A DNA stretch of 13,540 bases from Candidatus Sulfotelmatobacter sp. Lineage in GTDB: Bacteria; Acidobacteriota; Terriglobia; Terriglobales; Acidobacteriaceae. The notes beneath the pieces were generated by a model. That model was not told the DNA's origin and made no database searches. It was given only the letters and a program-made list of their open reading frames with translations. Below, one piece after another: positions 1 through 7,398 of the stretch (the stretch's first letter is position 1; every line of letters starts with the position of its first letter). Both the position numbers and the translations under genes were made by a program. The DNA lies in the NCBI GenBank assembly GCA_030037575.1, contig JASHRB010000674.1:1-13540 (forward strand), in the 5' to 3' direction.

Positions 1-336
1 TTCGATGACCGCGTGGAGAAGTTTGCGTCCGATGCCGATCCCCTGAAAGGCGGGAGCGACGGCCATTTTGGCGACTTCAAATTCTCGATCGCCCAGGCGG
101 CGAAGCGCGCAGCAGCCGACGCATCGGTCGTCGACGACGGCAAACAATATTTTGCCCCCGGCATCGAGCAGCGTGCCTCTGGGGTCGGCGAGAACGACGG
201 CCTCCCGGGGTTCGATGCGGAAATAGCGCGCGATCCATTCTTGGTTGAGTTTCCGGAAGGCGGCTTCGTCGCCGGGCTGGAACTCGCGAATCGTAACCTC
301 AGAGACCGAGATAGAACCTTTTTCGCGCGCAGACAT
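1..336 (-). CDS. GNAT family N-acetyltransferase, N-terminal part (cut by window edge)
   Basis: This minus-strand frame is open from an ATG at 336-334 to the window edge and shows 112 residues of a protein whose C-terminus lies outside. GNAT enzymes transfer an acetyl group from acetyl-CoA to an amine, and the substrate cannot be read from this part. The sequence shows the GNAT fold in order: a beta strand near residues 13-19 (VTIREFQ), a strand with VGCCALRR near 73-80, and the core FEVAKMAVAP near 86-95. It is followed by the acetyl-CoA pyrophosphate loop QGIGIGR at 98-104 (motif A, Q/R-x-x-G-x-G/A). The start is supported by GGAGG (minus strand, 349-345) eight bases upstream. The gene is divergent from the LysR regulator, which suggests that regulator controls it. 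The family is clear; the substrate is unknown. Confidence 0.88.
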   Translation of the reverse strand, partial: MSAREKGSISVSEVTIREFQPGDEAAFRKLNQEWIARYFRIEPREAVVLADPRGTLLDAGGKILFAVVDDRCVGCCALRRLGDREFEVAKMAVAPAFQGIGIGRKLLHAVIE

Positions 337-344
337 TTCCCCAA

Positions 345-349
345 CCTCC
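345..349 (-). promoter_or_regulatory. Ribosome binding site of the acetyltransferase gene
   Basis: The minus strand reads GGAGG here, eight bases before the ATG at 336. It is a near-ideal Shine-Dalgarno sequence and fixes the start of the truncated acetyltransferase. Confidence 0.75.
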
Positions 350-376
350 GCCGGCAAGTCGCCCTTTCCCCCCAAC

Positions 377-403
377 ATTAAATTCGCGCCACATATATGT
401 CCA
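377..403 (-). promoter_or_regulatory. Weak candidate promoter for the acetyltransferase gene
   Basis: On the minus strand TGGACA (403-398) resembles a sigma-70 -35 box (5/6) and TTTAAT (382-377) resembles a -10 box (5/6). The spacer is only 15 bp, shorter than the usual 16-18, so this is a tentative call. It would place transcription start just upstream of the ribosome binding site and within reach of the LysR site at 406-420, as expected for a LysR-activated divergent gene. Confidence 0.25.
391..400. repeat. Perfect 10-bp palindrome in the divergent intergenic region
   Basis: ACATATATGT is its own reverse complement. It lies between the acetyltransferase and LysR genes, with its centre about 17-18 bp from that of the LysR-like site at 406-420. 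It could be part of an operator or simply an AT-rich promoter element. Confidence 0.4.
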
Positions 404-405
404 AT

Positions 406-420
406 ATACTAATGGTCTAT
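406..420. promoter_or_regulatory. Candidate LysR-type regulator binding site (ATAC-N7-CTAT)
   Basis: The plus strand reads ATAC, seven bases, then CTAT. This differs by one base from ATAC-N7-GTAT, the dyad known for the BenM/CatM/CbnR branch of LysR regulators, and it satisfies the general T-N11-A rule. The site is 17 bp upstream of the regulator's ATG (438) and inside the divergent promoter region, where an autoregulatory recognition site is expected. TATACT occurs at 405-410 and 418-423 as possible -10 boxes for the regulator gene, which would put the site over its own promoter. I saw no convincing -35 box. Confidence 0.5.
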
Positions 421-437
421 ACTGAGACGATTTGCAT

Positions 438-1340
438 ATGTATAAAGAAATCGAATTCAGACACCTGCGATATTTTCTTGCGGTGGCGGAGACTTTGCAT
501 TTTGGTAAGGCGGCGGAAAAGCTGGGGATGGCGCAACCTCCGCTGAGCCAGCAGATCAAGAATCTTGAGCGGATGCTGGGGTATGGGTTGTTCGACCGCA
601 GCACGCGCGGAGTGAAGCTAACGAGGGTGGGGCGCTTCTTTGAGGAGCGGGTGCGCAACACGATTGCGAAAATGCGCGACGATGTGGAGTTGACGCGGCG
701 CCTGGGGGCGGGCAAGGAGGGCGTGTTGAGTGTGGGATTCAGCGGGTCGATCATGTTCACGGCGCTGCCCAAGGCGATTCGGGCGTATCGCAAGATGCAT
801 CCCAAGGTGGAGTTGCGCCTGCACGAACTGGTGACATCGGAACAGCTTCCCGCGCTGCGGGATGGAGCGCTGTCCGTGGGGTTTCTGCGCGACGGCGAAG
901 CGGCGGAGGGTGTGCGCATCGAGCCAGTGTTGCGCGAGTCCTATGTTGCGGTGTTGCCGCAAGCGCACCGGTTGGCCGGAAAAGCCATGGTGGCGCCCAT
1001 CGATTTGAAGGGCGAACCCTTCGTTCTGTTCGCGCGCCGGACGGGAAATCTGGCGTTTGACCGCACCATGGCCTGCTGTGAGGCGGCGGGCTTCCGCCCG
1101 ATGATTGTGCAGGAGGCACCGCAGTGGCCGACCGTGTTACGGCTGGTTGCGGCGGGGTTGGGCGTGTCGCTGGCGCCGACGTGCGTAGGCAAGTTGACGA
1201 CGCCGGGAGTGGTATATCGGAAGTTGCGTTCGCGGCATTGGAGTTCGGTGGATATTGGGACGAAAGTCGATGTGGAAAATCCGGCGGCGCAGGAGTTCCT
1301 GCGCATGGTGCGGCCCCTGATGCGGGGAAAACCCAGCTAA
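438..1340 (+). CDS. LysR-type transcriptional regulator
   Basis: This is a DNA-binding regulator of 300 residues, the usual LysR length. Residues 6-65 hold the N-terminal winged helix-turn-helix (FRHLRYFLAVAE, then AAEKLGMAQPPLSQQIKNLE, then LFDRSTRGVKLT). This form, with AQPPLSQQI, is typical of the CbnR/BenM/CatM branch. Residues about 92-295 are the two-lobed periplasmic-binding-like effector domain (GVLSVGFSGS near 95-104; VLRLVAAGLGVSLAP near 233-247). The frame also has a TTG at 432, but ATG 438 is preferred because MYKEIEFRHLRYF matches the family's N-terminus; neither has a strong ribosome binding site. The gene is divergent from the acetyltransferase and convergent with the sigma-54 activator, whose stop is only 24 bp away. 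The inducer cannot be deduced. Confidence 0.93.
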   Translation: MYKEIEFRHLRYFLAVAETLHFGKAAEKLGMAQPPLSQQIKNLERMLGYGLFDRSTRGVKLTRVGRFFEERVRNTIAKMRDDVELTRRLGAGKEGVLSVGFSGSIMFTALPKAIRAYRKMHPKVELRLHELVTSEQLPALRDGALSVGFLRDGEAAEGVRIEPVLRESYVAVLPQAHRLAGKAMVAPIDLKGEPFVLFARRTGNLAFDRTMACCEAAGFRPMIVQEAPQWPTVLRLVAAGLGVSLAPTCVGKLTTPGVVYRKLRSRHWSSVDIGTKVDVENPAAQEFLRMVRPLMRGKPS

Positions 1341-1364
1341 AGGGAACGGAAGCGTGCAACCGAA

Positions 1365-2858
1365 CTATTGCAGCGTCTGGCTGGATTCCGGGATCGCCCC
1401 GGCGCAGATGTTGTAGCGCTTGAGTTTGCGATAGAGCGTGGCCCGGCTGATGCCCAGCATGCGCCCGGCCTGAGCCTTGTCACCTTTGACCTGCTCGAAG
1501 ACCCGCTGAATCGTGGCCCGTTCGATGTCTTCGAGATCGGTGGGGCCGGCAGCCCCATCGCTCAAGATCGCTTCGGTGGCGATGGCAAGGTCAGACACCA
1601 GTTCCGGCGGACAAGCAGAAATGACGGGCGTGTGCGGATTCAGTGCCGCGATGGTCGGGGGCAGATCGCCGGGATCGATTAGAGTTCCGTTGCCCAGAGC
1701 GACGGCCCGTTCGATGCAGTTCTCCAGTTCGCGCACATTGCCCGGCCAATCGTAATTCATGAGCGCCTTCAAAGCGGCGTTGGAAACGCGCAGATCGGAG
1801 CCGGGCGCGTAGCGCTCGCAAAACCAGTTCACCAGCAGGGGAATGTCGCTGCGGCGTTCGCGCAGCGCGGGAACATGCACGGTGACCACATTGAGGCGGA
1901 AATAAAGATCCTTGCGGAAGGCGCCAGCTTTGTACGCGGCTTCGAGATCGCGATTGGTTGCGGCGATGATGCGCACATCAACCTTTACCCGCTGATTGCT
2001 TCCCACCGGACGCACTTCTTTTTCCTGCAAAACCCGCAAGAGTTTGGCTTGCAACTCGAGCGGTAACTCTCCGATTTCATCGAGAAAAATCGTGCCCGTA
2101 TCGGCCGACTGAAAAAGTCCCGGCTTCGATTTGAGCGCGCCGGTGAACGCTCCTTTTTCATAGCCGAACAGCTCGCTCTCGATCAGCGTGGGAACAAGCG
2201 AACCGCAATCGACGGCCACGAACGGACGACTCGCGAAGGCTCCGCGAAAGTGAATGGCGCGGGCGATAAGCTCTTTGCCCGTGCCGCTTTCCCCGGAGAT
2301 CAGAACCGCCGTGCGCGTGTCTTTCAGCCGCGAAGCCACGCGCAAAACTTCCTGAATTTTGGCCGACAATCCGATGATGCCGTGAACGGCTGTTTCCGAG
2401 TCGGTACGCTGGCGCAGGAATTCGTTTTCTTCCACCAACCGCACTTTCTCGGCCATGCGGCGCAAAAAGAGACGAAGCTCCTCGAGCGGCGAAAACGGTT
2501 TGGTGATGTAATCGTAGGCCCCCAGTTTCATCGCTTGCACCGCAGTTTCGATCGACCCGTGCCCGGTCATGAGCGCGACTTCCGTGCGCAGCAAAAGCTT
2601 TTTTGCCCGCTCAAGAAATTCCAGGCCCGACATGTTGGGCATCACCATGTCGCTTAGAATCATGTGAACCGGCTGTTCTTCCAGCAGGGCCAGCGCCGAT
2701 TCGCCACTGTCGGCCTCGAGACAGATGAATCCCAAGGCTTCGCCGACGGTCATGCACAATTTGCGAATCGTCTGCTCGTCGTCGACGATGAGCAAGCGGA
2801 CGCGGTCCCCTTCCCTCACCGACGCCCTCGCCGGAGATGGTTTGTTTAGAGCGGTCAC
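1365..2858 (-). CDS. NtrC-family sigma-54-dependent response regulator
   Basis: This 497-residue protein activates RNA polymerase containing sigma-54 when phosphorylated. The receiver domain (about 20-140) has the acidic pair D26/D27, phospho-acceptor D70 in ILSDMVMP, T98 and K120. The AAA+ domain (about 158-400) is complete: Walker A GESGTGKE (189-196), the sigma-54 contact loop GAFTGA (236-241), Walker B TIFLDEIGE with D260/E261, and candidate arginine fingers R315 and R321 in FRKDLYFR. A Fis-type helix-turn-helix (about 445-483, AGRMLGISRATLYRKLKR) binds DNA. The longest form starts at GTG 2858, overlapping the preceding stop by 4 nt (GTGA). A second GTG at 2819, still before the receiver, has a better Shine-Dalgarno (GAGGG, 5-nt spacer). 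It is last in the operon, and its target promoters are unknown. Confidence 0.95.
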   Translation of the reverse strand: MTALNKPSPARASVREGDRVRLLIVDDEQTIRKLCMTVGEALGFICLEADSGESALALLEEQPVHMILSDMVMPNMSGLEFLERAKKLLLRTEVALMTGHGSIETAVQAMKLGAYDYITKPFSPLEELRLFLRRMAEKVRLVEENEFLRQRTDSETAVHGIIGLSAKIQEVLRVASRLKDTRTAVLISGESGTGKELIARAIHFRGAFASRPFVAVDCGSLVPTLIESELFGYEKGAFTGALKSKPGLFQSADTGTIFLDEIGELPLELQAKLLRVLQEKEVRPVGSNQRVKVDVRIIAATNRDLEAAYKAGAFRKDLYFRLNVVTVHVPALRERRSDIPLLVNWFCERYAPGSDLRVSNAALKALMNYDWPGNVRELENCIERAVALGNGTLIDPGDLPPTIAALNPHTPVISACPPELVSDLAIATEAILSDGAAGPTDLEDIERATIQRVFEQVKGDKAQAGRMLGISRATLYRKLKRYNICAGAIPESSQTLQ

Positions 2859-3256
2859 CGCGGTTTCCCCATGGTTTTTTCGATCGCCGAGATTAGGTCC
2901 TGCACCCGGAACGGTTTTTCCAGGTACAGGGCGCCGATTTTGCGCAGCGTGGTCACGGTTTCCTCATTGGCATAATCGCCGGTGATGATGACAACCCTTT
3001 CGGCCAGATCGGGCCGGTTCTCCCTGATCCAGGCATGAACCTGCGCGCCGTCCACGCCGCCCGGGGTGCGCATGTCAGAGACAACCCCAAGGAATTGCCC
3101 TTTTTCCAGCAGGCGCAAAGCCTCAGCGCCCGACTCTATGCAAACCACCGGATAGCCGTTGCGTTCGAGCGTGGCGCTGACCAAAGCCATGATCGAGGGT
3201 TCATCTTCGATGAGAAGCACCGGCAAAAGACTCGGTTGAAAGGCGGGGCTTGTCAT
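2855..3256 (-). CDS. Single-domain response regulator (receiver only)
   Basis: This 133-residue protein is one receiver domain with no output domain. It keeps the catalytic set: E17/D18 after the first strand (VLLIEDEP), phospho-acceptor D61 in VVSDMRTPGG, T92 in VIITGD and K114 in LEKPF. The stretch after the phospho-site is RTPGGVDG, longer by about two residues than the common RMPGxDG loop. Its ATG overlaps the kinase stop in ATGA (3256-3253), with AGGAG ten bases upstream on the minus strand. Its own stop overlaps the GTG of the sigma-54 activator. Lying between kinase and activator, it may be the kinase's detached receiver: a phosphate sink, a relay partner or an allosteric modulator. 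A CheY-like role for the neighbouring chemosensory operon is possible but less likely given the operon structure. Confidence 0.92.
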   Translation of the reverse strand: MTSPAFQPSLLPVLLIEDEPSIMALVSATLERNGYPVVCIESGAEALRLLEKGQFLGVVSDMRTPGGVDGAQVHAWIRENRPDLAERVVIITGDYANEETVTTLRKIGALYLEKPFRVQDLISAIEKTMGKPR

Positions 3257-6200
3257 GATTGATCGACTCCTGCGGCCACCCCCAAAGAAGCGGTGTGCGG
3301 CGTGGCGGGAAAGCGAACGATGAACGTCGCTCCGATTCCGTTCGGATTGTTGTGGCAGAGAATTTCCCCCCCGTGCTCTTTCACGATACCGTAGCAGATG
3401 CTGAGTCCGAGACCGGTTCCTTTGCCCACCTCTTTTGTGGTGAAGAACGGGTCGAAAATCCGATCCGGATGCATAATCCCGTGGCCGTTGTCGGAAAACG
3501 AAACTGCAACCGCCTCGCCGGATTTGGCGGTCATGATCTCGATGCGCGCGGGTCGGCCGCTTTCGTGAACCGCGTCGTAGGCATTGTTGAGAATGTTCAG
3601 AAAAACCTGCTGCAGTTGATGCGCGTCGCCGATGACCTCGGGCAAATGCTCGTCGAGATGCTCGACCACTTCGACGCCGTGGCTGGCGAAATCGTAAGAA
3701 CGTAACTGAATCGTGCGGCGCAAGATCAGATTGAGCTGCACCGATTTTTTTTGCGGCGGCATCTGCCGAGCAAAACTCAGCAGGTTCTGGACAATCTGCT
3801 TGGTCCGCTGCGCCTCTTGCAGAATCACGCGAATATCCTTGCGCGCGTGGTCCGGCAGGTCCCGATTTTCGAGCAGCAGGTCGGCAAAGCCAAGGATAGC
3901 AGTCAGTGGATTATTGACCTCATGGGCCACGCCCGAAACCAACTGGCCGACGGCAGCCATTTTTTCCGCATGAACCAGCTTGCCGCGCAGTTCGGCGGAG
4001 TCGGTGATATCGGTCATCACTACGACGATGCTGTTGATGTTGTTCTGTTCGTCGCGCATGGGACTTAAGTTCACCGAGTATTGGCCGGCGTTGCCAGTGG
4101 CGCGTAAGATCTGCAGTTCGAGATTGTCAACCTGCCCGCCACGCAGCGTCGCCTGCAGCGCATCCGACAAGGCGCGAACGTAGCCGGGAGCGGCCAGTTC
4201 AAGCAGCGGCCGTCCCAACAGTTCGCGCTGCTCGAATCCCGCATCGTACCAGCGGCGGTTGGCATAGCTGATGAGGCCGGCGGTATCGGAGACGAGAATG
4301 AAGCTCTGCGTGTTGCTCAGAATCTTTCCCGAAAAATCGCGCTCGCGCTGCAGTTCCGATTGATAATTGCGCAGCCCCGTCACATCGAGCATGAGGCCGC
4401 GAATCTGCTGCAGTTTCCCGGAACTGTCGCACATGCCGAAGGCGTTGATCAGCACGTAAATGGGCGAACCGTCCTTGCGGCGAAGCGTGGCCTCGAAATT
4501 GTTCATGTGGCCGTCTTTTTCCATCGCCGCCGCGTGGACCTGGCGCTGCTCCGCAGAGAAGTAGACTTGACTCGGGATATCGACTTGCAACAGTTCTTCG
4601 CGGCTGGAGTAGCCCAGCATGGTAACCAGCGCGTCGTTGACTTCGACGAAACGGCCCTCCGGAGTGCTGAAGAACAATCCCTCCTGAATGTTGTCGAATA
4701 ATTCGCGATATCGCCGCTCGGCCTCCCGACGGTCGGTGATGTCTTTCAGAACGTGAATGGTTTGCAGATTTTCACCCGAAGCTCCCTGGATGCGCGAAGT
4801 GGAAACCAGATAAGTGCGGTCAAGCGCCGGGTGGATGAATTCGTCTCCCTCCTGGCCCATGGAGCGGCAGAAGGGACAGGAGTAGAGAGCCCGCTCGTTC
4901 GTCAGAGCCAGCAGGGCTCGCATATTGACGCCGATCAGTTCCGCGGGCTCGACCCCGATCATATCGGCCAGGGATCGATTCACCCGCAGGACTTTATCGC
5001 TCTCATCGTGCACCACAATGTAGTCGGTAATTGCGTCAAAAATTCCCAGCCAGTGCCGGTTGGCCTGTTCGATGCGGGTAAACAAAAGGGAATTTTCGAG
5101 GACCATGGCCGCGTGACTGGCGATCGATTGCAACAGTTCGCCGTCCGAAGCTGGGAGAGGATGTGCCAGACCGGTCAGACACAGCCTCCCGGCGAGTTCT
5201 CCGCTGGATGCGCAGAGCCGCACCATCACACAGCGCTCCCAGCCTAAACCCGCAGCCAGATCACGGCCAAGCAGCTCAACGGCGGCTCCGGAGATAATCG
5301 TCTCCCCGCTCGGCGAGGCGGACTGGGAAAGGACCTGTCCCAGCTGTTGAAGAAAAACCGGGTCGCCCGAGGCGGCGCGAATCGCGACCACGTTGGCCGC
5401 CTGAGCGTCCGGGCTGGATCCTGATCCAGGGTTGAGATTTTTGCTTTGCTCCCACGCCGGCTCGGGATGAATCGCAATCGTTTGGAGCTTGCCATGTTGA
5501 GACAGGGCAACCGCGGCGGCGCGCGCGCCGGTTAACTCGGCGGCGCAGGCCGCAAATTTCCGCGCCAAGTCCGGCAAGCGAAGCACGCCGTCGATTTGCC
5601 GCGCCAGTTTGGTGATCGCCTCGGCGCGCCGCCGGTGCTGCTCGGATTGGTGGAGATTGTGCGCGACTTCGAGCACAACGGAGACTTGCGCCGCCAGGGT
5701 GCGCGCACGGCGAATATCCTGTTGCGAAATGCCGTTCTGGTCAAGCCGGTCGAGTACGCCGAACATGCCCAGCACCGCTCCGTCGACGCCCAGCAAGGGA
5801 ACGGTCAGCAGCTGCCGGGCGTGAAATTCAGCGATGACTTTCAAATTCGCGCCGGCCAGCTGTGTAAGATCATCGGACCAGAAAACTTCTTGGGCGCGCA
5901 GAGCGCGGGTTCCGATGCCCTCCGGGAAAATGTAATCCACCCGCTGGGCTACGCCGCGGTCGGCGCTGTAGCGCACATGGAATTCACCATTTTCGTCGAG
6001 CGCCACGAAACATCGCCCGAAACCGAGGAAATCCGCGGCACGCACAACGAAGGCCTGCAGCGACTGTTCCAGGTCGCGGCTGGAACTCAGCTCCGAGGAA
6101 ATTTCGAGCAGTTGGTGAAGATCCCGCGCCTGGCCCTGCGCCGTGGCGCAGAGCTCGGCGTGAGCCACCGCCACCGCCCCGAAACCGGCAATTGCCGTAA

Positions 6201-7164
6201 CCAACGATCTTTCTTCCGCGGTAAACGGACTTTCGGCGCGCGGGTACACCAGAATCGCTCCCTGCGTATGCGCGGTGCGGAAAGGTGCGGCGATCAGCGT
6301 TCCGGCGGAAACCAGGGCACCCAGAGAATGCTGGTCGCCGCCGATGGAAATGGTAATGGCTTCGCCGGCGCTGACGGCGCGCTGCGCGAGATCGGCCGCG
6401 AAACGAATCGTCTGGCGATCGTGGCCGGCCCGGAAGGAGCGGGCCAGCTGCGGGGTCTCAGCCGAAACGGCTCGCAATTCGAACGGCCCTTCACGTCGTA
6501 AAAGCAGAGAGACGAGGCGGGTTCTCAGCAAAACGCGCAGGCGATCGGCGAGCGCCTCGATCACCGCCGCAACATCGGGCGTTCCATGCAGCGCCTGCGC
6601 CACCTCCGCCAGAATCTCGGCTCGGCGATGTTCCTCGCGCGAGGTCTCCGCCAGGCGCGTGGCCTCGAGCAGGCTGCCCAATTGCCCGGCCAGGATGGTC
6701 GCCTTCGCGGCCAGATCGTCATTAAAAAACCCTTCATCGGAATCATGCAGGAACGTTGCTGCGCCAATCACTTCATCGAACACGATCAGAGGAGCGGCCA
6801 TTAACGAACGCGCCCCGAATTGCTGCGCGGCGGGAAATGCGGGATTGGCTCGCCAATCATTGACGAAAAGTGTGCGGCGTGCGCGAACCGCCTCAGAAGT
6901 GACGGCGCTCTGCTGCGGCACCAGGTGCAGGCCGATAAAACGCTCGGCGAATTTGCCGTCGGCTTGCTCTCCGATGAGTTCGTCGCCGGCATGACGCTGC
7001 CAAAAATACACGCCGCTGACTTGGAAAAACTCGCGGGTTGCCCGACAGAAAAACCGGATCAGCGCCGCGGCGTCGGCGCGCTCGGCGGCTTTGGCCGAAA
7101 CCTCAAGCAGGAGCTTCTGAAAAGCTCGATCCGGGGTTGGCAGATGGCTACGCTCCGGCGACAA
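3253..7164 (-). CDS. Large soluble multi-GAF/multi-PAS sensor histidine kinase
   Basis: This 1303-residue kinase has no evident signal peptide or membrane segment, so it should be cytoplasmic. Predicted order: GAF (about 30-168), GAF (195-338), GAF (350-500), a divergent GAF (520-695), PAS (703-812), PAS (816-933), PAS (940-1057), HisKA dimerisation domain (1064-1132) and HATPase (1175-1287). The phospho-accepting histidine is H1081 in GVAHEVNNPL. The ATPase has N-box N1190/N1194, G1 DNGHGI (1225-1230), F-box FDPFFTTK (1237-1244) and G2 GKGTGLGLSI. There is no C-terminal receiver, which the next gene may supply. PAS 1 contains CPFC (763-766). The called start is TTG 7164 with no good ribosome binding site. 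The frame stays open back to 7212 and includes a CTG at 7191 just after GGGGAG. The first internal Met is residue 122, so a non-ATG start is likely. The ligand is unknown. Confidence 0.93.
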   Translation of the reverse strand: MSPERSHLPTPDRAFQKLLLEVSAKAAERADAAALIRFFCRATREFFQVSGVYFWQRHAGDELIGEQADGKFAERFIGLHLVPQQSAVTSEAVRARRTLFVNDWRANPAFPAAQQFGARSLMAAPLIVFDEVIGAATFLHDSDEGFFNDDLAAKATILAGQLGSLLEATRLAETSREEHRRAEILAEVAQALHGTPDVAAVIEALADRLRVLLRTRLVSLLLRREGPFELRAVSAETPQLARSFRAGHDRQTIRFAADLAQRAVSAGEAITISIGGDQHSLGALVSAGTLIAAPFRTAHTQGAILVYPRAESPFTAEERSLVTAIAGFGAVAVAHAELCATAQGQARDLHQLLEISSELSSSRDLEQSLQAFVVRAADFLGFGRCFVALDENGEFHVRYSADRGVAQRVDYIFPEGIGTRALRAQEVFWSDDLTQLAGANLKVIAEFHARQLLTVPLLGVDGAVLGMFGVLDRLDQNGISQQDIRRARTLAAQVSVVLEVAHNLHQSEQHRRRAEAITKLARQIDGVLRLPDLARKFAACAAELTGARAAAVALSQHGKLQTIAIHPEPAWEQSKNLNPGSGSSPDAQAANVVAIRAASGDPVFLQQLGQVLSQSASPSGETIISGAAVELLGRDLAAGLGWERCVMVRLCASSGELAGRLCLTGLAHPLPASDGELLQSIASHAAMVLENSLLFTRIEQANRHWLGIFDAITDYIVVHDESDKVLRVNRSLADMIGVEPAELIGVNMRALLALTNERALYSCPFCRSMGQEGDEFIHPALDRTYLVSTSRIQGASGENLQTIHVLKDITDRREAERRYRELFDNIQEGLFFSTPEGRFVEVNDALVTMLGYSSREELLQVDIPSQVYFSAEQRQVHAAAMEKDGHMNNFEATLRRKDGSPIYVLINAFGMCDSSGKLQQIRGLMLDVTGLRNYQSELQRERDFSGKILSNTQSFILVSDTAGLISYANRRWYDAGFEQRELLGRPLLELAAPGYVRALSDALQATLRGGQVDNLELQILRATGNAGQYSVNLSPMRDEQNNINSIVVVMTDITDSAELRGKLVHAEKMAAVGQLVSGVAHEVNNPLTAILGFADLLLENRDLPDHARKDIRVILQEAQRTKQIVQNLLSFARQMPPQKKSVQLNLILRRTIQLRSYDFASHGVEVVEHLDEHLPEVIGDAHQLQQVFLNILNNAYDAVHESGRPARIEIMTAKSGEAVAVSFSDNGHGIMHPDRIFDPFFTTKEVGKGTGLGLSICYGIVKEHGGEILCHNNPNGIGATFIVRFPATPHTASLGVAAGVDQS
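5414..5429. repeat. Short inverted repeat inside the kinase gene
   Basis: CTGGATC and GATCCAG form perfect 7-bp arms separated by two bases. On the coding strand the repeat sits in the segment for kinase residues about 578-585, a Gly/Ser/Pro-rich loop (NLNPGSGSSPDAQA) in the divergent fourth GAF domain. The repeat is seen directly; whether it marks a small in-frame insertion is inference. Confidence 0.4.
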
Positions 7165-7245
7165 GGTCGAGTTGGCTTCGAGCTGCGTCAGGTTCTCCCC
7201 GTTTCCAAACTGTCATCATTCCCACAAGTTATTGAAACTATTGGA

Positions 7246-7275
7246 AAACTACGCTGCCATCTCATTTTGAGTCAA
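7246..7275 (-). promoter_or_regulatory. Candidate sigma-70 promoter of the kinase operon
   Basis: On the minus strand TTGACT (7275-7270) matches the -35 consensus at 5/6. It is followed after 18 bp by TAGTTT (7251-7246), a poor -10 box. Transcription would begin near 7239, about 75 nt before the TTG start of the kinase. Position and orientation are right, but the -10 is weak. Confidence 0.3.
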
Positions 7276-7335
7276 GCGAAATGGCTCGAGCGGGTGCCTA
7301 GGTGTGAAATCCCGAGAAAAATCCAGATCTCGCAA

Positions 7336-7348
7336 TCTCAACCTGAGA
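7336..7348. repeat. Small hairpin (TCTCA-ACC-TGAGA)
   Basis: Perfect 5-bp arms flank a 3-base loop within the divergent intergenic region. No run of T follows on either strand, so it is not an obvious terminator. It could be a minor operator dyad or chance. Confidence 0.25.
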
Positions 7349-7398
7349 ATCGGTTATACGCGAAAGAAACTGTGAGACAAGGCTAATTTGGCGCGGAG

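Noticed and set aside
432..437. TTG at 432 as the start of the LysR regulator
   Set aside because: ATG 438 is two codons downstream and gives the family-typical N-terminus; the TTG has no better ribosome binding site.
1333..1384. Possible terminator between the convergent LysR and sigma-54 regulator genes
   Set aside because: CCAGC and GCTGG could pair only across a loop of about 42 bases and there is no T-run.
5596..6501. Long plus-strand open frame (301 codons) opposite the histidine kinase
   Set aside because: It lies antisense to well-conserved GAF domains, has no recognisable domain and reflects codon bias in GC-rich DNA.
7243..7260. Possible sigma-54 promoter on the minus strand (TGGCA followed by TTTT)
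   Set aside because: The -24 half looks good, but the essential GC at -12 is replaced by TT, so it does not meet the consensus.
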